From: Selenomonas ruminantium subsp. ruminantium ATCC 12561
GTDB taxonomy: Bacteria; Bacillota; Negativicutes; Selenomonadales; Selenomonadaceae
Length of the DNA stretch: 59,497 nucleotides
Reading direction: 5' to 3'
NCBI RefSeq assembly: GCF_000424065.1
Contig: NZ_AUJE01000025.1
Coordinates: forward strand, 1 to 59,497
Shown here: positions 44,515 through 52,149 of the stretch, piece by piece
Layout of the letters: every line of letters starts with the position of its first letter
How positions within the stretch are numbered: the first letter of the stretch is position 1
The notes under the pieces: generated by a model
What the model saw: the letters and a program-made list of their open reading frames with translations, nothing else
What the model was told of the DNA's origin: nothing
The model's database searches: none
Translations under genes and position numbers: made by a program

Positions 44515-45170
44515 ACGGTACGCCACCCTCTCATTAAGGTCACGGCCCACCAGAGCATCTGCGAGCCTGACGGGTACTGCTTGGTAAGCATCATCTTTCT
44601 AAGACCACGAAGCAGGAACAACAGCGAAGCCAAAGAGCTCATATCGAACCAGCCACAGGTATGGTCCTTAATCCACTGGCTGAACGCCCGTGCCGTATTG
44701 CGAATGCTGCGCGTGATGCTGCCGGCATGGGCTTCACTGCTGGCCATAGCCGCCATCTTGCCAAAGCCGCGGCTGATTTTGTCTGCCACGCCACCAAAGA
44801 ACTTGCGTTCCAGCCACTGCGCCAGCTGCTCCACATCCGCCTCATAGGCTTCATCGAACACCAGCAAAATGCTGCCGCTGACGGGATTTGCCTGCACGCT
44901 CTGCACATAGCTGAGCTTAATGAGCTGTTCTTCGAGCAGCTTAGATAGTTCCGGCGAAAGCTTGCTCACGCGATAACGGCGGCGTCCGGGCAGGCTCGAC
45001 ACCAGCTTAAAGGACGGCGCCAGGCAGACTGCTGCGGCCACTGTGCGCTGTACTTTGCGTAAAGGCATAGCAGCCGTGCCGCCCATCTTTGGTGCACCGC
45101 CACCTGCTACCATCTGGCGAATGCTCTTGCCGATAGCCGCCCCCATCATAAATCCAGATACATAAGACAT
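44511..45170 (-). CDS. HMA-like domain protein with Gly-rich N-terminus
   Basis: A 219-residue protein. The N-terminus has a glycine-zipper-like stretch (GFMMGAAIGKSI). An HMA_2-like domain follows, with LPGRRRYRV (about 60-68) and NPVSGSILLVFDE (about 95-107). The C-terminal half is amphipathic and basic with one possible membrane segment (about 180-196). Its stop overlaps the ATPase start by 4 bases (ATGA), so the two are translationally coupled. The domain lacks metal-binding Cys. RBS AAGGAGG precedes ATG. Function inferred: accessory or scaffold protein for the ATPase. Confidence 0.7.
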   Translation of the reverse strand: MSYVSGFMMGAAIGKSIRQMVAGGGAPKMGGTAAMPLRKVQRTVAAAVCLAPSFKLVSSLPGRRRYRVSKLSPELSKLLEEQLIKLSYVQSVQANPVSGSILLVFDEAYEADVEQLAQWLERKFFGGVADKISRGFGKMAAMASSEAHAGSITRSIRNTARAFSQWIKDHTCGWFDMSSLASLLFLLRGLRKMMLTKQYPSGSQMLWWAVTLMRGWRTV

Positions 45171-45173
45171 TCG

Positions 45174-45473
45174 TTATTTCCTCCTTGCATGCGTCATAAT
45201 ATACTCTTCCACCTTGCGCAATTCTGCGTTGCGGCGGAGTCTTTCCGGCTCATAAAGGATTAATATGGAACCCGATGTGGTGTTGGTCTGCACGCTGTCA
45301 ATCTCACCAAAAGCCAGCAGCTGGCTTTCGACTTCCGCAGCCAGACCGGCATTGCCAATGAGATTATTGCTATACAGGCGCACCCGTCCGGGCAGATAGG
45401 ACGAGATATCCACAGAACGGATAAATAAATCCAGCTTATTGGTGGGGATTTGGATGTTTCCCAGCAAACTCAA
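45174..45473 (-). CDS. Small HMA-like domain protein
   Basis: A 99-residue protein that is almost only the HMA_2-like domain: YLPGRVRLYS (about 26-35) and NTTSGSILILYE (about 64-75), then a basic C-terminus. There is no signal peptide, no membrane helix and no CxxC. The start is TTG at 45473 with GGAGG 9 bases upstream. It stops 3 bases before the next gene's start. Along with the two other copies, it points to a three-member family built around one ATPase. Confidence 0.75.
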   Translation of the reverse strand: MSLLGNIQIPTNKLDLFIRSVDISSYLPGRVRLYSNNLIGNAGLAAEVESQLLAFGEIDSVQTNTTSGSILILYEPERLRRNAELRKVEEYIMTHARRK

Positions 45474-45501
45474 AACAATTTCCTCCCTGCTGACAAGAAA
45501 A

Positions 45502-45530
45502 GACTGCCGCTAAAGTCAAGAGCGGCAGTC
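45502..45530 (-). terminator. Attenuator-like hairpin inside the metal operon
   Basis: GACTGCCGCT/AGCGGCAGTC, a perfect 10-bp stem with a 9-base loop, followed on the minus strand by CTTTTCTTG. It lies between the 69-residue gene and the first HMA gene. A weak T tract suggests partial read-through. Confidence 0.5.
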
Positions 45531-45556
45531 TCCTTTCTCGTCAAAAACGAATTATA

Positions 45557-45766
45557 TTATTTAGCCTTTTTAGCTTCCTGAGCTGCGATTAAATCTTCGA
45601 GCTCTTCCTTCTGGCGCTGCAGTTCAGCAACCGGAAGTTCAGCAGCGGGAGCAGCCTGCTGCATAGCAGCCAGCTGAGCTTCACGCTCCTGCATGAAACG
45701 ATAACCAAAGATACCAGCAACGGCACCTACAGCCAGACCAATCCAAAAATCAGTTTTCTGGAACAT
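45557..45766 (-). CDS. 69-residue membrane protein heading the metal operon
   Basis: One glycine-rich helix (about 7-24, WIGLAVGAVAGIFGY) and a Glu/Gln/Ala-rich coiled coil (about 25-69) that ends in Lys residues. There is no homologue I can name. The start at 45766 is chosen since AAGGAGG lies 9 bases upstream; upstream ATGs are too close to that site. It is the first gene after the strong promoter at 45906-45934, and a hairpin after it probably makes it the most abundant product. GxxxG-like packing and a charged coil suggest a membrane-shaping or scaffold protein; this is inference. Confidence 0.7.
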   Translation of the reverse strand: MFQKTDFWIGLAVGAVAGIFGYRFMQEREAQLAAMQQAAPAAELPVAELQRQKEELEDLIAAQEAKKAK

Positions 45767-45872
45767 CGAATCCATCCTCCTTAACATAAAACAACATATA
45801 AACAGGGGCTATCCCCGCCTATTTCTTTCTTGGGCATCCTGTTTCCCCATTCTGCCATTGGAGAACAAAATC

Positions 45873-45892
45873 GATAATGTAGAAATATTATC
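45873..45892. promoter_or_regulatory. Fur-box-like palindrome
   Basis: GATAAT (45873-45878) and ATTATC (45887-45892) form a perfect inverted repeat with an 8-base AT-rich spacer. These are the half-sites of Fur boxes (GATAATGATAATCATTATC). It covers about +7 to +26 of the metal operon transcript, a site where a bound repressor would block transcription. Confidence 0.55.
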
Positions 45893-45905
45893 AATTTCAT
45901 TCCTA

Positions 45906-45934
45906 ATCTTAGCAAAATCAAGGACTTTTGTCAA
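45906..45934 (-). promoter_or_regulatory. Strong promoter of the metal/ferrosome-like operon
   Basis: Minus strand TTGACA (45934-45929), 17-base spacer, TAAGAT (45911-45906) with an extended -10 TG motif (TGCTAAGAT). The leader is about 130 bases. Confidence 0.8.
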
Positions 45935-46007
45935 TGAAAATACCCTTTACCAATTAATATTATAGGCAATCAATTGTTAAATTGTCAATATATTTAGCAA
46001 AATCAAG
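45909..46007. repeat. Pair of 14-bp direct repeats, one per divergent promoter
   Basis: TTAGCAAAATCAAG occurs at 45909-45922 (overlapping the minus-strand -10 and spacer) and again at 45994-46007 (overlapping the plus-strand spacer and -10). Both are exact. The middle stretch 45923-45993 is AT-rich and carries no gene. Confidence 0.7.
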
Positions 46008-46010
46008 AAT
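45982..46010 (+). promoter_or_regulatory. Candidate promoter of the exported pyrophosphatase gene
   Basis: TTGTCA (45982-45987), 17-base spacer, AAGAAT (46005-46010). The leader is about 90 bases and includes a CAGGTGA/TTCACCTG inverted repeat before the ribosome site. Confidence 0.5.
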
Positions 46011-46105
46011 AATTATTACTCACAAAAGCAGGTGAATCCTGGCGGTCCCGCGAAATGTAAAATAAATCATTTCACCTGTCTAACACAAAAGAAAGGAACA
46101 TCTCT

Positions 46106-47209
46106 ATGCGAAAGAAAAATTATTCCGTTTTATGGGGTTGCGCTATGTTTTTTATCGGCTTGCTTCTTTGCTCTGCTCCGGTTGCAGGAGCTAACAATCG
46201 CCAGTCTAACATCAACTATCCTTCTTTTATGCAGGGCATTGACTATGGCAAAGGCGTAACCTATGTAGTGGGGCATAATCCTCCTGACTCCGACAGCGTA
46301 TGCACAGCCATTGCTTATGCCAGCCTAAAACGACAGTTAGGAGTAAACGCAGAGGCACGGATTGCTAGTTTGCCCAATGCAGAAACGACCTACGCCCTAA
46401 ATTATTTCGGCATCAGGGAACCGTTGCTGCTTGACGATGCCTCCGGCAAAAACATTATCCTGGTAGACCATAATAGTTTTGCCCAGGCGGTCAAAGGCAT
46501 GGAGAAAGCCAATGTACTGGAAATCATCGACCATCACAATCTGATTGGTGATGTAAAAACTTCGGCCCCCGTTTATTACCGCAATATGCCTGTCGGCTGC
46601 ACCTCCACCATTATTTGGCTTGAATATCAGGAAGCCAATGTTCCCATAACCAGAGAGATTGCCGGCATGATGCTCTCCGCGATACTATCCGATACCGATA
46701 ATCTGCAAAGCTCCACGACCACGGATTTGGACAGACAGGCTGTTGCCGATTTAGAAAAAAAAGCGGGCATTAAGAACAGAAATGCCTATTTCCTCGCAAT
46801 GGAAGAAGAATTGGCCGCCTATAAGGATATGTCGGACCAGGAAATTTTCTATTCCGACTACAAGGAATTCACCATAAACGGCATCTCCTACGGCTGTGCT
46901 ACGGTCGTTGCCCTGACCCCTGAAAAAAGGATTGCCTTAGAGAAACGGCTTAGCGAATGGATAGCGAAAAATTATGCATCGCAAAAAATGGATATGCTTT
47001 TCTTAAAAATTCACGACCTGGAAACCTACGCCGCAACGCTATCCTGCTATGGTGACGGCGCTTTAGAATGTGCCACCCACGCATTCGGCAAAGCAGAAGC
47101 AAACCGAATTTCCCTTGATAAGAATATGTCCCGGAAAAAGGTAGTCCGTCTCCTTCAACCACAAGTAGCCAATTGGGCAGCCAACAAAGCTAAAAACAAA
47201 GCCGCATAA
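46106..47209 (+). CDS. Exported family II (DHH) inorganic pyrophosphatase
   Basis: A 367-residue protein with a clear signal peptide (about 1-30: basic start, hydrophobic core, APVAGA-N). The remainder matches the Mn-dependent pyrophosphatase (PpaC) family: GHNPPDSDSVCTAIAYA, ILVDHN, EIIDHHNL, MLSAILSDTDN and the C-terminal SRKKVV. It hydrolyses pyrophosphate to phosphate. Family II enzymes are normally cytoplasmic, so export is unusual. The C-terminal active-site motif reads SRKKVV where the usual form is SRKKQVVP. RBS AAAGGA lies about 7 bases before ATG. It is divergent from the metal operon. Confidence 0.88.
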   Translation: MRKKNYSVLWGCAMFFIGLLLCSAPVAGANNRQSNINYPSFMQGIDYGKGVTYVVGHNPPDSDSVCTAIAYASLKRQLGVNAEARIASLPNAETTYALNYFGIREPLLLDDASGKNIILVDHNSFAQAVKGMEKANVLEIIDHHNLIGDVKTSAPVYYRNMPVGCTSTIIWLEYQEANVPITREIAGMMLSAILSDTDNLQSSTTTDLDRQAVADLEKKAGIKNRNAYFLAMEEELAAYKDMSDQEIFYSDYKEFTINGISYGCATVVALTPEKRIALEKRLSEWIAKNYASQKMDMLFLKIHDLETYAATLSCYGDGALECATHAFGKAEANRISLDKNMSRKKVVRLLQPQVANWAANKAKNKAA

Positions 47210-47235
47210 CCACCAATCAAGACTTACAATGCAAA

Positions 47236-47330
47236 CACTAAGCCCGGCGGCTGATGATGCTTTTCCATAGCTTTTGACAAGCCTGTCTATGGCGAAGGAA
47301 AAGTATTATCAGCCGCCGGGCGTCTTAGTA
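47236..47330. repeat. Long near-perfect inverted repeat
   Basis: About 95 bases between convergent genes form one long hairpin. ACTAAG pairs with CTTAGT at the ends, GCCCGGCGGCTGAT (47242-47255) pairs with ATCAGCCGCCGGGC (47308-47321), then CTTTTCC with GGAAAAG, and CCATAG with CTATGG. There is no T tract, so it is more than a terminator. Confidence 0.65.
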
Positions 47331-47349
47331 CTTCTTTACAACTATGTAA

Positions 47350-50300
47350 TTATTTATTCTCAACCTTATAAGCCACCGCATACATGGTAGGCAGCACCAA
47401 GAGTGTCAACACAGTAGCTACCAGCAGTCCGCTGGAAATCGCCACCGCCATCGGCCCCCAGAAGGAGCTTGCCATCAGCGGAATCATGCCGAGGATGGCC
47501 GCTGCCGCGGTCAGCATAATGGGACGGAAGCGCAAAACAGCCGAATCCACCACGGCATCATAGGGGCTTTCGCCGTCTGCGATATGCTTCTTTATCTGGT
47601 CGATAAGGATAACCGAGTTGCGGATAATCATGCCAAAGAGCGCCAGTATCCCCAGTTCCGCCACAAAGCCCATGGCCGAATCGGTAATCAGCATGCCCCA
47701 GACCACGCCGATAAGGCCTAGCGGCGCCGTGAGCAGGGTCAATAACATCTGCTTGCCGCTGTCGAGCTGGAACATCAGCAGGGTCATGATGACAAAAAGC
47801 ATCGCAGGAATCGGAATCAACAGATACCCCAGCGAATTATTGCTGTTCTCCAGTGCCCCTGCCGGTTCGATATTACAACCCAAGGGCAAATCTTCCCGCA
47901 GTTGCTTCGTTGCCTCATACGCCTTCTGCGTTGCATCATTGGCCGTACCGCTATGGATATCGGCCTGCACCGTAATGGTGGGCATCAAATTGCGCCGCTT
48001 GATCAAACCATCTTCAGCACCATAGGAAATTTTGGCAATCTGCTCCAAGGGCACATAACCGGCATTGCCCAGATAAATGGGCAGGCTGCCGAGCTTGCCT
48101 AAATCCTCTCGGTCGGCTACCGCCAGACGCAGGGTGATATCGAGCGTCCGGTCGCCGGTGTAGAACTGCGCCGCCGTTGCGCCGGTGACCTCCGTGTAAA
48201 TCATCTGCTTTACCGCCTGTGCACTAAGCCCCATGGCTCGCAGCTTGTCCTGGTCAAGTTCCAGCTTGACGACCTTGCTCTTTTCATTCCAATCCAGATT
48301 CACATTGTAGTTGTTGCTGTCAGCCGCCACAATGTCAGCTACTCTGTGCGCCAATTCCTTAGTCTGCTCGGTGCTGTAGCCCGTCACACGGAGCATCACC
48401 GGATAATCCGCCGGCGGGCCGGTCTGGATATACTGGATTTTTGCCCGCACATCGGAAAATTCCTCGTTAAAGGCCGTTTGCAGTTCGGCGGCCAGCTTTT
48501 CGCGTGCCTGCACATCCTTGGCCACCAGTACAAAATGGGTGACATTATCCGTCTCGGCCTTCGGGTCAACGGTCAGCACAAAGCGAGGTGTATAACGGCC
48601 TACATAATAGGCATAGTTTTCGAGTAAATCCTGCCGTTCCTGCAAAAATGCGGACATACGGGCAGCCACTTCCTGCGAAGCCGCCTTGGACGAACCTTCC
48701 GGCAGTTTGAGTTCCATCAGCACTTCCGGTCTGGTGGACGTGGGGAAAAATTCCTGACGGATATGCGGCATCATCAGCAGCGACACCACAAAGAGCGCGA
48801 CGGTCCCCAACAGCACGGCCTGCCGATGGCTCAAAAACCAACGCAAAACCTTGCGGAACTCCACATAAAAGCGGCTCTGATAGGGATTGATTTCCCCTTG
48901 GGCATCGGTTTTCGGCTTTACGCGAATCATATAGGTGCCCAAAAGCGGGGCAACCATGACCGACACCACCCACGAGAGCACCAGCGCAATGCCAATAACG
49001 GGGAACAAGGCATTACAGAACTCACTGGCCATGCCCTTGGAAAACGCCACGGGAATAAAGCCCGCGCAGGTGATAAGCGTCCCCGTCAGCATGGGCTTGG
49101 CGGTAGCCTTAAAGGCAAAGCACGCCGCCTCAAAGCGTGAGAGCCCCGCCTCAAGTTTTACACTCATCATCTCCACGGCGATAATGGCATCATCAACGAG
49201 CAGGCCCAAAGCAATAATCAGCGCACCCAAGGATACCTTGTGCAAATCAATCCCCAACAAATACATGGAGATAAACACACCACAGAGCACCAACGGGATA
49301 CAGCAGGCCACCACCATACCGGTGCGAACGCCCAAGGACAAGAAGCTAACCGCCAACACAATCACAATCGCTTCCATCAGCGTCTTGATAAACTCGTTGA
49401 TGGAGGATTTGACCACTTCCGACTGATTGGCCACCTGACGGATTTCTACACCTGCGGGAACTTCGGCCTGTACAGCTGCAACCTGTTTTTTTAAGTTTTC
49501 GCCGAGGTCAAGGATATTGCCCCCATCTTCCATGGATACGGCAATGCCCACAGCCGGTTCGCCATCAAAGAACATCTTATTATCGGCCGGGTCGCTGAAC
49601 TTACGGCTGACTTTGGCAATATCGCCCAGACGGAAGTTGCGGCCATTCACGCTGATGGGCATTTCCTCCACGGCTTTTACATCAGCAAACTGACCAGTGA
49701 GGCGCAGGTAGACATTGGAAGAATCCGTATCCACCATCGCCGCTGCCGTCATTTCATTCTGCGTCTTTAAGGCATTAGAAATCACCTGTGGACTGATACC
49801 CAGCTCCGAAAGTTTCATGGTATCGAGTTCCACATAGATTTTTTCCTTCTGCTCCCCGATAAGCTCTACTTTTTGCACACTGGGAACACTCAAGAGCAAG
49901 CGGCGGGTCTTTTCCGCATACTGCCGCAATTCCTCGTAGTTATAGCCATCGCCGGTCACGGCATAAATCGTGCCGTATACATCATCAAAGCGGTCATTGT
50001 AATAAGGGCCGTATACACCCTCCGGCAGATTGCGTTTGATATCCTCGCAGAAATTGCGCACATCACGCCAGGTCGGACGAATATCTGCCTTGGCAATGGT
50101 ATCGTCCAGTTCCACATAGATTACCGTCTGCCCCGGACGATTTTCGCTTTTGATTGCTTTCAGATGCGGCGTATCCTGCAGGCGTTTTTCCAGCTTGTCC
50201 GTGACCTGCTCCTGCATTTCCTCCGCCGTAGCGCCCGGCCAGGCCGCCGTCACGACCATCTGCCGGATGGTGAACTGCGGGTCTTCCATGCGCCCCAGCT

Positions 50301-50394
50301 GGAAATAAGACAAGATACCGCCAATGGCCGTTATGATGATAAAATACCAGACCAGCGTCCGGTTCTTGAGACTGACTTCTGTAAGATTCCGCAT
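47350..50394 (-). CDS. RND-family efflux pump, inner-membrane subunit
   Basis: A 1014-residue AcrB/HAE-type transporter with twelve helices in two halves (one helix near 12-30, five more at about 325-470, and the same again at about 850-1010) and two large periplasmic loops. The conserved motif GLLVDDAIIAVE of helix 4 carries the proton-relay Asp pair. It exports drugs or other amphiphiles with the adaptor at 50394 (start and stop share one base). No duct gene is adjacent; the TolC at 35631 could serve. Confidence 0.92.
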   Translation of the reverse strand: MRNLTEVSLKNRTLVWYFIIITAIGGILSYFQLGRMEDPQFTIRQMVVTAAWPGATAEEMQEQVTDKLEKRLQDTPHLKAIKSENRPGQTVIYVELDDTIAKADIRPTWRDVRNFCEDIKRNLPEGVYGPYYNDRFDDVYGTIYAVTGDGYNYEELRQYAEKTRRLLLSVPSVQKVELIGEQKEKIYVELDTMKLSELGISPQVISNALKTQNEMTAAAMVDTDSSNVYLRLTGQFADVKAVEEMPISVNGRNFRLGDIAKVSRKFSDPADNKMFFDGEPAVGIAVSMEDGGNILDLGENLKKQVAAVQAEVPAGVEIRQVANQSEVVKSSINEFIKTLMEAIVIVLAVSFLSLGVRTGMVVACCIPLVLCGVFISMYLLGIDLHKVSLGALIIALGLLVDDAIIAVEMMSVKLEAGLSRFEAACFAFKATAKPMLTGTLITCAGFIPVAFSKGMASEFCNALFPVIGIALVLSWVVSVMVAPLLGTYMIRVKPKTDAQGEINPYQSRFYVEFRKVLRWFLSHRQAVLLGTVALFVVSLLMMPHIRQEFFPTSTRPEVLMELKLPEGSSKAASQEVAARMSAFLQERQDLLENYAYYVGRYTPRFVLTVDPKAETDNVTHFVLVAKDVQAREKLAAELQTAFNEEFSDVRAKIQYIQTGPPADYPVMLRVTGYSTEQTKELAHRVADIVAADSNNYNVNLDWNEKSKVVKLELDQDKLRAMGLSAQAVKQMIYTEVTGATAAQFYTGDRTLDITLRLAVADREDLGKLGSLPIYLGNAGYVPLEQIAKISYGAEDGLIKRRNLMPTITVQADIHSGTANDATQKAYEATKQLREDLPLGCNIEPAGALENSNNSLGYLLIPIPAMLFVIMTLLMFQLDSGKQMLLTLLTAPLGLIGVVWGMLITDSAMGFVAELGILALFGMIIRNSVILIDQIKKHIADGESPYDAVVDSAVLRFRPIMLTAAAAILGMIPLMASSFWGPMAVAISSGLLVATVLTLLVLPTMYAVAYKVENK

Positions 50395-51464
50395 CAGTCC
50401 GCCTCCGTCCGTACCGTCTGCCCCTCATGGAGCTTATGAACGCCGGCCGTAACCACCAAGTCGCCCACATTAAGTCCTGTTACCTGCACCTTGTCATCGC
50501 CAAGATTTTCCACGGCAACGGCTTTAGCGGTCAACGTGTTATCATCGCCTACGACCCAGACCTGTGGCGTATCGCCATCCTGGAAAATGGCCGACAATGG
50601 CAGCACAGCGCCGCCCGCTTCATTACCATCTCCCTTGATGTCCACACTGGCGGTCATGCCCAGCTGCATACCTGCCGGCGGTTCCGGCAGAGAAACGCGC
50701 ACCTTATAGGTACGGGTTGTACTGTCTGCCATCGGCGAAATCTCCCGAATGGTGCCGTCTGCCCGTCCCTTCAACGCCCAGAAATTCACCGATACAGGCA
50801 TGCCCAGGGACAGCTCGCTGACCTTATTTTCCGGCACAGCGATTTCCACTTCCATTTCGCCATTCTGCACCAGGGTCAACACCGTTTGTCCGGCAGCGAC
50901 CACTTGACCTTCTTCCGCCGAAATCGCCGAAACCACGCCATTAGCCCCTGCCACAAGGTTGGTGTAGCCCAAGGCATTATGCCCCTGCTTTTGCTGGGCA
51001 TAAGCGCTGCGATAAGCCGCGAAGGCCGCATCGTAGTTGGTCTGATACTGGTCAAGGGTTGCTCGGGATACCGCATTTTCCTCAAACAGCTGGGTATAGC
51101 GTTCGAGATTCTTTTCAGCCAGTTCCAGCTGCGCTCTAGCCGATGCCACCTGCGCATCGCCCTGATTGGATTGCTGCAGGACATCACGGGCATCAATGAC
51201 CATCAGCACATCGCCAGCCCGCACGCGGCTGCCCGCCTGCACATTGCGGGAGATAATCTGTCCGCCTACCTGAAAGGCCATATTGGTTTCATAACGGCCC
51301 TTGACGATACCGGAATAGTTGCCGCTTTGCTCACTGCTCCCGATGCCGGCCTGCTGTGTTTTCACCAGCACCGGTTTATCCGTAATCGCCTCCTTATGGC
51401 CGCAGCCACTTACCAAAACCACACCGGACAGCAGAAGCGCCGCTAAAAACTTAAAGTTTTTCAC
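50394..51464 (-). CDS. RND efflux periplasmic adaptor (MFP) lipoprotein
   Basis: A 356-residue membrane fusion protein with a lipobox VLVSGCGH (Cys about 21). Family layout: split biotinyl-lipoyl domain (about 65-100 and 165-205), helical hairpin (about 100-165), beta-barrel and membrane-proximal domain (about 210-350). It links the RND pump to a TolC duct. It overlaps marR by 14 bases and the pump by 1, so the three genes form one operon. Confidence 0.92.
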   Translation of the reverse strand: MKNFKFLAALLLSGVVLVSGCGHKEAITDKPVLVKTQQAGIGSSEQSGNYSGIVKGRYETNMAFQVGGQIISRNVQAGSRVRAGDVLMVIDARDVLQQSNQGDAQVASARAQLELAEKNLERYTQLFEENAVSRATLDQYQTNYDAAFAAYRSAYAQQKQGHNALGYTNLVAGANGVVSAISAEEGQVVAAGQTVLTLVQNGEMEVEIAVPENKVSELSLGMPVSVNFWALKGRADGTIREISPMADSTTRTYKVRVSLPEPPAGMQLGMTASVDIKGDGNEAGGAVLPLSAIFQDGDTPQVWVVGDDNTLTAKAVAVENLGDDKVQVTGLNVGDLVVTAGVHKLHEGQTVRTEAD

Positions 51465-51933
51465 GCACAGCGCCCCCTGTCGGTAATTTTTTGGCCAACT
51501 CTACCAAATCTGCATCACAAGCCCTGTCCACCAGCTTATGGAAACCATTGAACAGTTCCTTGGCCTCATCCTTATCCATATCTTCCACCAAATAATCAAT
51601 CCAACCCTGAATGACATTGCGCAGATAATCATGCTGCTGACGGCCATACTCGGTGAGATAGATATGACGGATACGCCGGTCTACCGTATCCGCCTCACGA
51701 TAGATAAAGCCTTTCTTGACCAACAGATTGATGGTACGGGTCACCACTGCTTTATCGAGATAGAGCATGGCTGCCAAATCATCCTGCTTGGCGCCTTCCT
51801 TATCGTAAAGGCGAATCAGCATACTATACTCCGAAAAGGTCAGGCCAAACTGCTGGCAGGCCTCTACAACAAAGAGCTGTGAACGGCGGTGCAGAATGGA
51901 GAACCAACGCCCCCAGTTTACGTATTCATCCAT
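51451..51933 (-). CDS. MarR-family transcriptional regulator
   Basis: A 160-residue winged-helix protein with the recognition region DLAAMLYLDKAVVTRTINLLVKKGFI (given in part as LYLDKAVVTRTINLL) and the wing DTVDRRIRHIYLTEYG. MarR proteins repress neighbouring efflux genes and release DNA on ligand binding. It is the first gene of the marR-MFP-RND operon. A palindrome overlapping its own -10 element (51961-51973) is a likely operator, so the operon is probably self-repressed. Confidence 0.92.
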   Translation of the reverse strand: MDEYVNWGRWFSILHRRSQLFVVEACQQFGLTFSEYSMLIRLYDKEGAKQDDLAAMLYLDKAVVTRTINLLVKKGFIYREADTVDRRIRHIYLTEYGRQQHDYLRNVIQGWIDYLVEDMDKDEAKELFNGFHKLVDRACDADLVELAKKLPTGGAVREKL

Positions 51934-51960
51934 TTTATAAATCCCCCTTAAAATACTAAG

Positions 51961-51973
51961 TTGATTCTATCAA
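51961..51973. promoter_or_regulatory. Candidate MarR operator on the operon -10
   Basis: TTGAT-TCT-ATCAA is a perfect palindrome. On the minus strand it contains TAGAAT with an upstream TG (TGATAGAAT), an extended -10, about 30 bases before the marR start. The -35 is poor. Confidence 0.45.
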
Positions 51974-52011
51974 TTAATTTTACCCCCAAAAATGCTAGAA
52001 GTCAATCGCAA

Positions 52012-52149
52012 ACGGCGTTATAACGAGGCAAGAATATCAAAACAGACAGCAAACATATTTCCCGCCTCGTTGCGAAGCGAAGCTAGTCCTTTAGGGAAAC
52101 GCCAAGAGGAAGTTTTGCCTATAGCAAAACTAGAACAACGGCGTTATAA
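52012..52149. repeat. Possible small repeat element flanked by 12-bp direct repeats
   Basis: ACGGCGTTATAA occurs at 52012-52023 and at 52138-52149. Between them are two hairpins: AACGAGGC (52022-52029) with GCCTCGTT (52064-52071), and AGTTTTGC (52111-52118) with GCAAAACT (52124-52131). There is no gene inside. Confidence 0.5.

Noticed and set aside
41896-45473. Canonical copper chaperones (CopZ) for the three HMA-like proteins
   Set aside because: None of them has the M-x-C-x-x-C metal site; the shared motif is LPGRxR and (T/S)GS.
45909-46007. A CRISPR array or phage attachment site from the paired 14-bp repeats
   Set aside because: There are only two copies with promoter-like DNA between them and no cas or integrase genes.
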